Of a DNA stretch of 64,000 nt, positions 1-12,143 are shown piece by piece. The stretch's first letter is position 1; every line of letters starts with the position of its first letter. The notes under the pieces are model-generated. The model ran no database searches. It was not told where the DNA came from and was given only the letters and a program-made list of their open reading frames with translations. The stretch spans positions 62,001 through 126,000 of the forward strand of contig MU404111.1 in the NCBI GenBank assembly GCA_022695795.1. The letters are read 5' to 3'. The translations under genes were made by a program, and so were the position numbers. The DNA comes from Biscogniauxia marginata. Its lineage: Eukaryota > Ascomycota > Sordariomycetes > Xylariales > Xylariaceae.

Positions 1-169
1 AAGTTATACAAGTTATCTTGTAGCCGGGAGATCATATCGGCAACCAGATACCGGGGTTCCTACAATACAGAACACATATAAAACATAATTTCCACGCGAA
101 CTTTAGAGTAACGACTGTTAGTCCAGACCGTCAAGTCACAATACTAGAGTCGTCATAAGTTCCATAGCC
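1..169 (+). other. 5' flank of the PKS gene
   Basis: Upstream sequence between the window edge and the PKS start codon. It is moderately AT-rich, with no coding signal or recognisable regulator site. Any transcription start must lie here or further left. Confidence 0.4.
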
Positions 170-3100
170 ATGGCCCCGGCAGCCACACCCAGTCACAAGT
201 ACGGTGAGACAAACGGGGTAGGTGAGAGGTTGGCAGTCCAAACCAATGGACATACCAATGGCGTCACCGATCGTTTTACAAATGGCTGGGCACATGAGAA
301 CGGCGGTACCAACATAGAAGACTATAGCCTTGGAGTCAACGGCAGCCCACAACTAAACGGTACCAGCCACCAGCTCACAGGGCGAGCAAACGGGCACCGT
401 GTAGGCCATCAGAATGGGCTCGGTAACGGTCACGTCAACGGTGATGCCGGAAGTCATATACCGACCACCAAAGAGAATGCAATGCCTATTGCTATAGTTG
501 GCATGTCATGCCGACTACCTGGGAACATAGCTAGCCCAGCGGAATTCTGGGAGTTGTGTGCTCGGGCTCGGAGTGGTTACTCAGAGATACCCAAAGAACG
601 ATTCAACACTGCGAGTTTTCAACATCCGAATCCAGGGAAGGCCGGATGTCACAACCCCGTCGGAGGGCACTTCCTCAACACTGATCTCGCTGCGTTTGAC
701 GCACCGTTCTTTAGCTTGACGGAGAAGGAGGCGATCTCTATGGATCCACAGCATCGCCTACTCCTAGAGTGCACCTTCGAGGCACTCGAGAATGCGGGCA
801 TTCCAAAGCACAAAGTCGTGGGAAAGGATGTGGGCGTTTTCGTCGGTGGATCGTTTCCTGAGTACGAAGCTCATCTATTCCGAGACAGTGATACTATCCC
901 CATGCATCAAGCAACTGGTAAGTGTCAAGTTGCCCAATTCATTGTTCGGTATCGCTAACGGTTGTAGGATGTGCATATGCCATGCAATCCAACCGGATAT
1001 CTCATTTCTTCGACCTGAAAGGGCCTAGTTTCACTACAGATACTGCATGTTCATCAAGCCTTGTCGCTCTGCATGTGGCTTGCCAAAGTCTGAGGACTGG
1101 AGAATCGGGAATGGCCATCGTTGGTGGATGCCATTTGAACACGCTTCCAGAGTTCTGGATTTCATTTTCTAAGTCAAGGAAAGTTAAATGTCTCAAAACG
1201 AAAGAAACTCGACTAATATCCTAATAGGCTTTTCTCTGATTCGGGGCGGTCATTTTCCTTTGACAATAGAGGTACAGGATTCGGTCGCGGAGAAGGTTGC
1301 GGAATGGTGGTTCTTAAACCACTTGAGCAGGCTCGCAGAGATAATGACCAAATTAGAGCAATAATTGCCGGAAGCGGCATCAACCAAGATGGTAGAACGC
1401 CGGGTATTACAATGCCCTGCGGCACTGCGCAAGGTAATTCACTCAATATCAGTCTATCAGGAGAGAGCTAACATGAATCTCCAGAAAACCTAATGCGTCA
1501 AGTGTATAATAATGCAGGGATCAATCCCGCGGAGTGTGGTTTCGTGGAAGCCCATGGCACGGGCACAAGAGTAGGGGATCCTATCGAAGCAAAAGCGATT
1601 CACAATATATTCCACGAAGGTCGAACTCCAAGAGATCCCTTGTATATTGGCTCGGTGAAGTCAAACATTGGTCACTTGGAAGGGGCCTCGGGTATAGTAG
1701 CGGTCATCAAGTCAGCTTTGATGCTGGAAAGAGGCTTCATCTTGCCAAATTACGATTTCAAGCAACCGAACGAGAAGATCCCATTCAAAGCATGGAACTT
1801 GAAGGTGGGTAAAGTGCCATCTTTAGTCGTTAACTAGACACTAACGAAATATAGGTTCCTATCAATCAGCGTCCATGGCCACGAAACAAGAAGTATATCA
1901 GTGTCAACAACTTTGGCTTCGGAGGCACGAATGCTCACGTTGTCCTTGAGCGAGTCCCGTTCACACAGAGAGGGCCTAAAAATGACGCCGATCTCAAAGA
2001 CGACAATCCCGCTAAGAAATTGTTCGTAATTACCGCCAACGACAAGAGCTCGTTAGAGGCAGCCATGAAGGGCCTGGTCATCTATTTGGAACAACGGCCT
2101 GAGATGTTCCAGAAAGACTTGATGGCAGATGTAGCTTATACACTTGGCCAACGCCGATCCTTATTGCAATGGAGGGTTGCAATTCCAGCACGGAGATCCT
2201 TCGATCTCATCGACGCTATCAACGGTCAGAAACTATCACCCGGAAAGGAAATTGATCCATTGAGAATCGGTTTCATCTTCACCGGTCAAGGCGCTCAGTG
2301 GTATGGCATGGGCCGTGAACTTTATGAGCACTACCCAGTGTTTACCAATGCCATAGACTACGCCGATGCATGCTTGCGCTCATTGGGTGCAATTTGGTCG
2401 CTCGTCGAGGAGTTAAGCAAAGATGAGAAGACTTCTGCCGTTGGAGCTGCCCACATCAGTCAGCCGTCGTGCACAGCGATACAACTTGCCTTAACCGACC
2501 TCATGCGATCATGGGGTATCCGACCTACCGCGGTTGCTGGCCACTCAAGTGGAGAAATAGGGGCAGCATATGCGGCTGGCATTTTGACATTCGAGGCATG
2601 TATGGCAATTGCATACCACCGAGGCCGTCTCATCCCCGTTTTGAAAGAGCGACATCCTGATCTGAATGGTGCCATGATGGCTGTTGGTGGTACCAAAGAA
2701 GAATTCGAGCCACTTATCTCAGAAATCACAAACGGACAGGTCAAGATTGCCTGCTATAATAGTCCGACAAGCCTTACACTGTCCGGGGACGAGGCAGGCA
2801 TTGATGAGCTGAAGAAGGCAGTTGAAGAAAAGCAATTATTCAACAGGAAACTCTTCGTCGATACTGCTTATCACTCGCATCATATGAATTTGCTTGCGAA
2901 GGAGTATCAGGAGTCAATAGCTGATGTCGAACAACCCGTCTCTACAGAGGTTCGGTTTCATTCATCTTTGCTAGGTCGTCGCATTGACGGCACGGAGCTT
3001 GAGCCGACCTACTGGGTACAGAATCTTACCTGCCCTGTTCGTTTTGACGAAGCAGTCCAGGATATGCTAGCACCTATTGACGACCATAAAACCGGAGTCA

Positions 3101-6100
3101 ACATGCTACTTGAGCTCGGTCCACACTCGGCGTTACAGGGGCCTCTCAAGCAGATCCTCAAGGCTGTTGGAGGCGATGCAGCTAAGATCCCATACGTCTC
3201 TGCTCTCGCCCGGAAGAAAGATGCGGTTGAGACGGCATTGGATGTCGCTGCCGCTCTATTCACAAAGGGCGCTAGTCTTGATTTTGAGGCTATAAACTTC
3301 CCTAAGCCAGGAAAGACACCAATGCTGTTGAGCGACTTGCCACGATATCCTTGGAATTACTCGGCCAAATATTGGCATGAATCTCGAATGACATTGCAAC
3401 ACAAAAATAGAACCGCACCTCGGAATGACATCCTCGGTACCCTTGCGAATTACTCAAACGATCTTGAGCCCACTTGGAGAAACATCGTTCGCTTAGATGA
3501 TCTACCATGGCTCCAGCATCATAGGATCCAGTCTCTAACAATCTTCCCTATGTCAGGGTACGTCGCTATGGCTCTGGAAGCTGCCTCGCAACGAGCGGCG
3601 GCAGCCGGCGTTGACTTCGACAGATATGAGGTTCGCGATCTTTCAGTACTTGCACCGTTGGTTATTCCGGATGAAGATGTCGAAATGACTACAACACTTA
3701 GGCCACATCAAGAAGGGACTCTAGTCTCATCTGAGATTTGGGACGAGTTCCGAATATGTTCCTGGACAAAGAGTAAGGGATGGAAAGAGAATTGCAAGGG
3801 CCTGATTGCTGTTCAAGTTGACGAGTCAAATGGCGTCGATGCTGCCAGGAAGAGATTAACCTCTCGAGACCTGCTTCAATCAACGATCGCTGATATCAAC
3901 GCGGCTGCGTCAGCATCTGTAGCAACAGGTAAATTATACGACGAACTTTCAGATGTGGGTGTTTCCTATGGCCCTACATTCCAAGGAATTGACAATTGTC
4001 AAGCCTCTGGCACTTGTTCCAAAGCCGACCTTGTTGTCCCAGATGTGGCCAAGGAGATGCCGAACCATTACATAACTGATGCGGTTGTCCAACCCTCGTT
4101 CCTCGAATCTCTAGTTTCAATGTACTGGCCTATCGCTAGCACTGGGCATGACACTATCGACACAATCTACTTGCCATCGGCTGTATCTAGAATATCCATC
4201 TCGAAAGACATCCGAGAGATAACGAAACAGCCAGGCAAGATTCTTCATGCTTACTGCCAGGGCAACATTCCAACTAACAGCCCAAAGCCGGTCAAGCTCA
4301 CGATGTTTGCCACTTCGGACGCCACTTCGTCTGAGGCTCTAATTAGGCTAGAGGACCTAACTGTAGCGCCAATTCTGGATCGGGATACACAACCGGATGC
4401 TGAGGCTCACCGAGAGCTCTGCTACAAGTTAGACTGGGAACCAATTCTGAGCCCAATATCCCCTGAGCCTAACAGCCGGGCAGAGCCCCTTCGAGAGGGA
4501 AAATTGGAACTCCCCGATGCAGATATAGAGATCATCCATGGGGGCAGCGACTCTCAACGCCAACTTGCATTCAGCTTGGCTAAAGCGCTTGAGGGAATAA
4601 CGGGCAAGAAGCCAAATACAGGCAGTCTTCTGAGCTGCAAGGGCGAGAACAAACTTGTACTTTTCATACAAGAAATCGAGAAGCCGCTTCTCTCGCATTT
4701 ACAACCAGATGAGTTCGACGCACTCCAGAAGATGCTCACGACCGTCCAGGGTGCCCTCTGGGTTGTACGGGGGGCTTACGATAACTCCACAATGCCTGAC
4801 CTCAACATGATTGCTGGTCTCAGCAGGAGTATACGATCAGAAACACTGCTGCCATTCGCGACCTTGGATCTGGACGGACGGTCAAAACTCTCTGAGAGCA
4901 AGATCTCGGAGGCGATATTGAAAGTTTTCACTGCAGTATTTGACAAAAACTCCTCAAGCGGCGAGATGGAGTTCATGGAGAGGTCCGGCTCTTTCTTTAC
5001 CCCGAGGATTATTAACGACTCCGAAATGAACGAAGTCGTTCATCGTGAGACGAAGCCATCTGCAGTCCAATCAGTGCCGTTCGGGCAGGATGACCGCTCG
5101 CTAAAGATGACTATCACCGATGCCGGTTCGCTCGATAGCCTACATTTCGTTGATCTGGAGAGGAACGATCCTCTCGGATCCGAAGACGTAGAGATCAAAG
5201 TTGAGGCGGTTGGTGTCAATCATAGAGACCTCACCTCGGCTCATGGCAAGCTAGAAACCACGGAATTTGGTTTTGAGGCTAGCGGAGTAGTCACAGCTAT
5301 AGGCAAGGACGTTAAGAACATCGAAATTGGTGATCGAGTCGCAGCTGTGACTCAGGGCGCTTTCGCATCCTCGACTCGCACGAAGGCCGCATTCACATTC
5401 AAGCTTCCCAAAGATATGTCTTTCGAAGCCGGCACAACTTTGCCCCTAGCATACAGCACCGCTTATTATTCTTTGATCGAGCTGGGTAGGTTGCACGAAG
5501 ATGAGAGTGTTTTGATTCACGCAGGAGCCGGTGCAGTCGGGCAGGCAGCTATCGCACTGGCTCAGATGATCGGCGCCGAGATTTTCACCACCGTTGGCAG
5601 CGCTGAGAAAAAGGAGTTCCTGATAAAGGAGTACGGACTCCCAGAGAGCCACATCTTTTATAGCCGGAGCATCTCATTTGGCGAGAGTATCCGCCAAGCG
5701 ACCAAGAATCAAGGTGTCGACGTGGTGCTGAATAGTCTCTCAGGAGATGCCCTGCGAGAAAGCTGGGACTGCCTCAACAAGTTCGGCCGCTTGGTAGACC
5801 TAAGCACAAGAGATTCACACGCCAGCACGAGGCTAGAGATGACTCAATTTGAGCATAATGCCAGCTTCATGTCAGTTGACATCATGTCTGTGGCCGCCGA
5901 ACGGCCTAAGTTGATGCAGAGACTGCTCTCTAACGTCTCCAAACTGATGAGATATGGTAACGTCCGGCCGATCTCTCCGGTCACTGTCTTCCCCATCTCG
6001 GAAGTTGAGTCGGCATTCAAGACCCTACAAAGTGCCAAAACACACGGGAAGCTTGTAGTTGTGCCCCATGCGGAGGACATCATCAAGGCCACGCCGCCCA

Positions 6101-7292
6101 AGAAGCCCGCACAGCTACTCAAAGCGGATGCAACCTACATCCTAATTGGCGGCACAGGTGGTCTAGGGAGAAGCATGACTAGCTGGATGGTCAGCCGTGG
6201 TGCCCGGCATCTAGTTCTCGTTTCGAGAAGCGGCAGTGCATCTGGTAAAGTCAAGGCTCTGATTGATGAAGCTGCTGAAGTCGGCGCCGAGATCGTGATC
6301 CGTCGCTGCGATGTTTCTAATCCCGCCGAAGTCGAGGAGTTGATCAACAGCGGATTGGAAAGCCTACCCCCGGTCAGAGGTTTGATTCACGGTGCAATGG
6401 TTCTTCGGGTGAGTTACCCATACAATATCAACATTTGAACATATTGGTTGCTAATACGAATTAGGATGTTCTATATGAGAAGATGACTTACGAAGATTAC
6501 ACTACTGTCATTGAGTCGAAAGTTCATGGAGGCTGGAACTTCCACCGCGCGCTCACCAACGTGCCTCTCGACTTCTTCGTTGCCATCTCGTCTGTCGCCG
6601 GCATGGTCGGCAACAGAGGCCAGGCCGCATACGCAGCAGCAAATTGCTTCCTCAACGCCCTCGTGCAGCACCGAATCTCTCTCGGACTGCCCGCCTCCTC
6701 TTTGGACCTGACGGCGATCTCGGACTCAGGGTATCTGGCAGAAGATCTCGAGAAGGCTGCTGAGGTAGCAAGGAACCTCGGAAGCGACACTATCTGCGAA
6801 GCAGAGGTCCTCGCCCTACTAGGCTCCGCCATCAGCGGGCGCCTTGCTACAGCTTGCAACAGCCACACTATCACGGGGATGCGCATCACGCCCACGATGC
6901 AGCCTTTCTGGACGCCAGACGCGAAATGCAAGCACCTTCGAGAGGCTGCCGAGGCGGCTGCCGCAGCTGATGCCTCGTCGGGCGCAACCAAGGCCATCTC
7001 ATACAACGCTGCTCTTAAGGCAGCGAAGACTCTCGAGAAGGCCGAAAAGGTGGTCTGCGAGGGCCTGGCGAGCAAGCTGGCCGCAGTGATGATGATGGAA
7101 CTAGAAGACATCGACGTCACGCGCTCGCTGTCGCACTATCCGCTGGACTCACTAGTCGCGATCGAGATCCGGAACTTCATCACCCGCGAATTCGAGGCCA
7201 CTCTTCAGGTGCTTGAACTGCTATCGAGCGGGTCGACCCAGACGCTCGCGAAGGCTGTCTGCGTGAAGAGCAAGCTGGTCAACTTCTCTTGA
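170..7292 (+). CDS. Highly reducing type I polyketide synthase (KS-AT-DH-ER-KR-ACP)
   Basis: Iterative fungal PKS that builds a reduced polyketide from acyl-CoA units. Six exons (170-917, 968-1172, 1228-1433, 1485-1804, 1855-6408, 6465-7292) give 2286 aa in one frame; all introns are 50-56 bp. After an Asn-Gly-rich tail of about 100 residues comes the KS (starts MPIAIVGMSCR near 105; active-site DTACSSS, Cys277; EAHGTGT; SNIGHLEGASG). The AT has GHSSGE (Ser724). The DH begins near 1017, with His1049 in WLQHH. The ER has the nucleotide-binding motif GAGAVGQAA near 1716. The KR has GGTGGLGRS at 1925 and a Ser/Tyr/Asn set with Tyr2067. The ACP carries PLDSL (Ser2240). No SAM-binding methyltransferase motif is seen between DH and ER, and there is no thioesterase. 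The second DH motif is unusual (Glu1244 where Asp is expected). The donor of intron 2 (GTCAAG) is weak, so that junction is the least certain. No tailoring genes follow; the product is unknown. Confidence 0.95.
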
Positions 7293-7473
7293 TACACAAC
7301 TGGATGAAAGGCTGGGAAGAGCATAGCTATTTTTGGTTATATGTTTTGCTATTGAGTGAGATCTCGGTAATTCAGTGTGTATATAGATTTGGCCACTCCT
7401 GAGTGGCTTGGCAGGTCGCCCCTTGGGAGATCGTGTCTATCTTGTTCTGTTCTGTTTTTGCTTCTTGGTACAC

Positions 7474-7479
7474 AATAAA
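7474..7479 (+). terminator. Candidate polyadenylation signal of the PKS
   Basis: An AATAAA hexamer lies about 180 bp after the PKS stop, inside the 280 bp gap between the convergent PKS and phytase genes. Fungal poly(A) signals are degenerate, so this is only a candidate. Confidence 0.3.
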
Positions 7480-7572
7480 GTTCGCCCCTTGATTCGATAA
7501 ATATATACATCATTGATAGAAATTACTCGATCCCTTTTATGAGAGAGTATGTGTTATATATATCACGCACCT

Positions 7573-9875
7573 TTACGATGCCCGAGGATCCCAACCGGGA
7601 TCAACATCTTTCCTCAATTCCTCGCTAAGGACGTCCCCTAGGCTCACGAGCTTAAAGCTAGCCTTATCGCTAGTGCCGCCCTCGGGTACTTGATTGGCAT
7701 CATCGTGAACTACTACGAGTCCATTAGGGAAAGCATCGCCCAACGCTGCACCAACAGCTGTGATGCCATCTGTGTTGGTCACAGCATCGACACCCTTGGC
7801 AACATTCTCGTAAATCGTGAACGTCTCGACGTACTCATGCGGAGCCGCCCGACGATAGACATTGTAGGCACTTACACCCTGCTGGCTAACGAGAATGAAG
7901 CCTTGTTCTGGCGTCGGGCCCTCAACTAGCGTCACGCCCTCGACGTCGGCGTACATGTGGCCGTCACCAACTTCTCCAATGAGGAATCCCTCGCTCACAT
8001 CATCGTCCGGCTCAGCACCATATCGCCACAAAGCATGCGGCTCCTCACCGATGATGACCCATCCGTTGGCCTCGTCAGACACGCAACCCTCCACCTGTCC
8101 TCCAGAGCCTCCAGTGAAATTCCGCACTAGGGTGGTCTGCAGAGCACCGTTACCCCATGATAACTCGTACTGCAGATATTCGGCAGACTTGGCGTTAACA
8201 AAGAGGTATTGCTTGCCAGTGGCACGTGAGCGATAGACGCAGCTACCATATACATCGTAGTCATCTTTGGTAGGCTGCGTACCTCCTGCGATCTCCGCTA
8301 GGGTGCCGTTGGAGGTCATCTCGAAGAGGCTATAAATCGTTAGCTTGTTAACTAACGGGGGAAACTTAGCATAAATACAACGTACCAAATAGTGTTATCA
8401 TCCCGGCAACCAGCGTAGATGAGATCAATAGTCCTATTTCCGGCCTTGAAGTTATAGATCACGTCAACATTGTTGGGCTCGGCAGCATCAACTGTCTGGA
8501 GCTTCTTCCCGCTCAGGTCGAATACTGCGAAACCCGCACCTTCTTCCGACTTGGTCGTCGTGATGATCCTCGATTCGGCCCTGTCAGATGGGGAGATCCA
8601 AACTGCAGGGTCATCGCCATCGCCGCCATTGGCTTCTGTCTCGGCGACAGGCTCCACCACTTTGAATAAACAGTACAGGCCACCCCAGCCATCATCACAA
8701 GCACACTGGTTCGCGCCGATGCAAGTACCATGTGATGAGCAATCGTTGCGGCAAGTGAATGATGCACAGGTACTGCCTTGGAACCCTGCGAAACACGAGC
8801 AAAATGGCGCGCCTGATCCGCGGCCACCACCCCCACAGAAGCCGCTGAGGCTGCACTCAGAGCAGACCGGCGTGTAGGGGTTATCGGGTTTCTGGTGGGG
8901 ATCGTACGCAGTGTTTAGTTGCAAGCTAAGACCATCAAAGGCATCCTCCAGCGAACTGATCCCGAACCCCTTTCCGCTGTCGCTTTCCACGGCATAAGTC
9001 ACCACGCCCGCCGGGTAGGTATCGGTCTTCCCTTGGTATACATTCAAGCCCTGTATTTCAATGTCCTCATCTCCGGTAAGAGTCATAGATCCTAATAGAT
9101 GGAAAGAGGTGTCGTAGACCGAAATAACGTCCTTCTGGGCAACGAGGAGGTAGTCGGTCTCGTTGCCAATGTAAGTAGCCAGCCCAGTGACATCATCTCC
9201 AGCCTTCCCTAGGACAGTAGCATTCGGTGTTATAGTTGATTCAGCAGCCTTAATGGTGTAAACGCTGGGATCGTCATCCCCACTGAATAGCAGCGTCTCG
9301 CCCGACAAGGACACAGCGCACGACGATGCCTCAACTGGTGTCTCAAACGTCTGGATCTCTACAAGCTCGTATGATGATTCATTTTGCGCTCTCAAGAGGA
9401 ACTGGACAGCTTGGTGCTTGCCAAACAGGTATAGATACTGCTCGCCGCTGCTTTGGCTCTTCCAGGGGCATAGCGCTGACCAGTCGCCAAGTGTACGAGC
9501 GATCGGTTCACTTACCAGCTCGACTGTGCTAGCATCGTAGAGGCGGAAATACGAGTCCGGCTGGGCAATAGTAACTATCAGGTCCTTCTCGCCGATGCCG
9601 TAGACTGTAGTTACAAGCTTTGTGCGCCCAGGCGTCTCATGCTTCGCCTCCAGCAGCAGACTCTGGCCACTTAGATCGAAAGTATGAAAGCCGCCTGTGG
9701 CGGCGCCGCCATCATTGCCGATAAGAACCGGGTTTTCAGCGTCGTAGAAGACGGCAGTCCAATCCGATTCAACCTCGCCCGTCCGAGCTGAGATAGGCAG
9801 GTCTACCGCAGATGCAGTGCTCGTAACGAGCGCGCAGAGTGTAGACAGGGCCGCAAAGTGATGATACGACAGCAT
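7573..9875 (-). CDS. Secreted beta-propeller phytase-like protein with EGF-like module
   Basis: Probable extracellular phosphatase of the beta-propeller (BPP, 3-phytase) family, which frees phosphate from phytate with calcium. Two exons (9875-8386 and 8329-7573; intron 8330-8385) give 748 aa. I chose the ATG at 9875 because it starts a good signal peptide ending TASA near residue 23; an in-frame ATG at 9923 would add 16 residues. The C-terminal half (from about 413) has family motifs: DGDDPAVW, GCRDDNTI, YGSCVYRS, VEGCVSDEANGWVIIGEEP and DVEGVTL. The N-terminal half is a second, degenerate propeller lacking the DDPAVW signature. A cysteine-rich EGF-like stretch (about 338-402) joins the two. 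Catalysis is inferred from the family and not proven. The gene converges on the PKS and shows no functional link to it. Confidence 0.88.
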
Positions 9876-9923
9876 AACTCCAAAAACGAGCGTGGAGAGC
9901 GAGGGGATGAGGTCCTCGAGCAA

Positions 9924-12143
9924 GGGACGAGCACGTGTAGTGCCGCCATCTCGTCTTCTTAAGAAGCAGGCCAGGAACTAGGTGACGATGCCGGGCGTAC
10001 TCCACTAGCTGAGGATTTCCGGCGGCCCCCAGGAACGCACCCCAGTAGTGATCGTCGTTGAAACAGACCTCGTGCGGACGACAACGGCTCTTATTGGCAG
10101 CTGAGCCGTCGCGGAGCCCCTAACATGCTAGTCTGCTAGGCCCTTCAATATGCAAGATACTACACTAAACGGACATTCTATGTCATGCAGAGACCAAACA
10201 GAAGGCTTGCCTTCGTCAATGGGGTCCGAATGGGGTAGGTAGTTGGACCCTAGCCCTCTACCTCGGATGAATAGTAGACAGGTATAGAACCTCCCTTTAC
10301 AATCCGTAAAAAAGAGCCGCTACCAATGCTAGTTTATCAAATATTTTCCGTGTCTAAAAATCAACATACCTCATCGCCTTGGGCATATTCACGTCTCAAT
10401 GAAAAAGAAGTTGGAACAAGATCTCCAAGCACGACGAAATTTCTCCATCAGCAAATCTTTCATATGTCAAGGTGGCATAATTTAATTTACGTACGGCCCG
10501 GCCTCCTGGAATATATACCTAGCTGCATTACATATAGCCCAAGGTTATATTTGGTGTTACTAAATCTACGAGCCCAATCTTGGGTATCATAGATCCACAT
10601 TAGGAAAGCTTGTCACAACGATCACTCATACACATTGACTAGGTTGATATTCTCCGGCCTATGTCGCATGTCATGTATTCCGTAGAGAAAAACTATTATT
10701 TCATCGTAGTCAGTCTGATTCTACACAGCCCAGTACGAACATTTCAGATCGCGCCCGCGGACGTTCTAGATACGGGTATCTCGAACCATGATGGAATCAC
10801 GATCATGGGTTACGAAGCCTCGGAATGTGCAAAACATAGATCTTGGACGATGCATATGTATGTAACGGCTCATCGGGCAAGAAAGTGGTATTTCACTTAT
10901 GGCCGACGTGAAAATCTTGCAGGTATAGGTACCTACCTACCTAGGTAGAAGAAAACTCCACCAATTATGTTGTCAAAAATATCAACATAAGCCCTTCCGA
11001 CAGTGCCTATTATCAGGGCAGTAGTAGGAAACAACATTGGCAAAATCTTCTTATTGATAATCACGTAAACCTGACTATGCAGTTCTAAACAAATACACTC
11101 GCGTAGCCAGCAGGGGGTCTACCAGGGATTTTTGCGTGCCACGTTAGCGGGTATTCTCCACCGACTGAGCGTACCTCTCGGCCATCAAGGTTATTAGCTT
11201 CGCCGTAAATAAATAAGGATCGTGAAAGGAGGAAATAAAAAATAAGCCAGTATGGACCTCTTCGTATTAGTTCTCACTCTTTTAGCTCATTATGTAATAA
11301 CTTTAGGTACCTTTATGTGTGCTACGCCTAGCACTATTAATAAATATTTAAGATGGGGTAAAGTACACATATAGCATTCCCCTCTAATATTCCCATCCAG
11401 AGACTGTTGCCGCAAGAAGCAGGAGCTTTATGAGACCTGGTAACCTTGCTAGCGCGGCTATTAAAGCGCGGGCTTACAACTAGGTACGTATGAAAATGGA
11501 CAACGAGATACAGGCTTGCCAATGAGAAGAAGCCCTTCTTACACGTGCGAGTGCTATGTTTTGAATTTCTCAAGTCTCAACCCTTGGCGGAAAAGCTCAC
11601 CAGTTATGACTTTCACGGCTAAGTGCACATCTGGTGCCCTCTGCGAAAGATATGGATAATGGAAATCTATTATAATACTTAATCTATCTTTCCGATATAA
11701 CCCGGTGAAGGAAGATATCCCGAACCCAAAAGGATCGTTCTTAAATTATTTCCGTATATAAAGAATCCTTAAAGGGCGTGTATGCATTGATTAGATAAGA
11801 AAGGATCGTGGGAAAGGAAATGTCCCGTGCGGGTGGATAAGCGCACGGTAGCGTGCTCAATGGTCTCGAGAAAGTGAATTGAAAGTCCAGGGTTAAAGAG
11901 AGGAGAAAAGGAAAAAAGTAACAAGTGTATGGCAAAAGTCAATGTATTCTACACGAGGAACAAGGCTGTCAAGCCCATGCCGTCATCCAGCCTCGTACCC
12001 TCTCATGTGCGCGTTTAACCCTAACTCCCAGAACAATAGAAGCCTCCCAGTGTTTCAAACCCAGTATGATACAAATCGTCTAAGGCGACGACGGCAATGA
12101 AGTCTCAGATTCTTGCTCCGTCTTCCTCGCCCTCCATCATCTC
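9924..12143. other. Intergenic stretch, no gene seen
   Basis: About 2.2 kb between the start of the phytase gene and the 3' end of the next minus-strand gene. Only short ORFs without protein-like composition occur. A palindromic run of ACCTACCT/AGGTAG motif lies near 10,927-10,948. The phytase promoter must be in the part nearest 9.9 kb. Confidence 0.5.

Noticed and set aside
6524..7120. 198-codon minus frame inside the last PKS exon
   Set aside because: Antisense shadow of the KR-ACP coding region.
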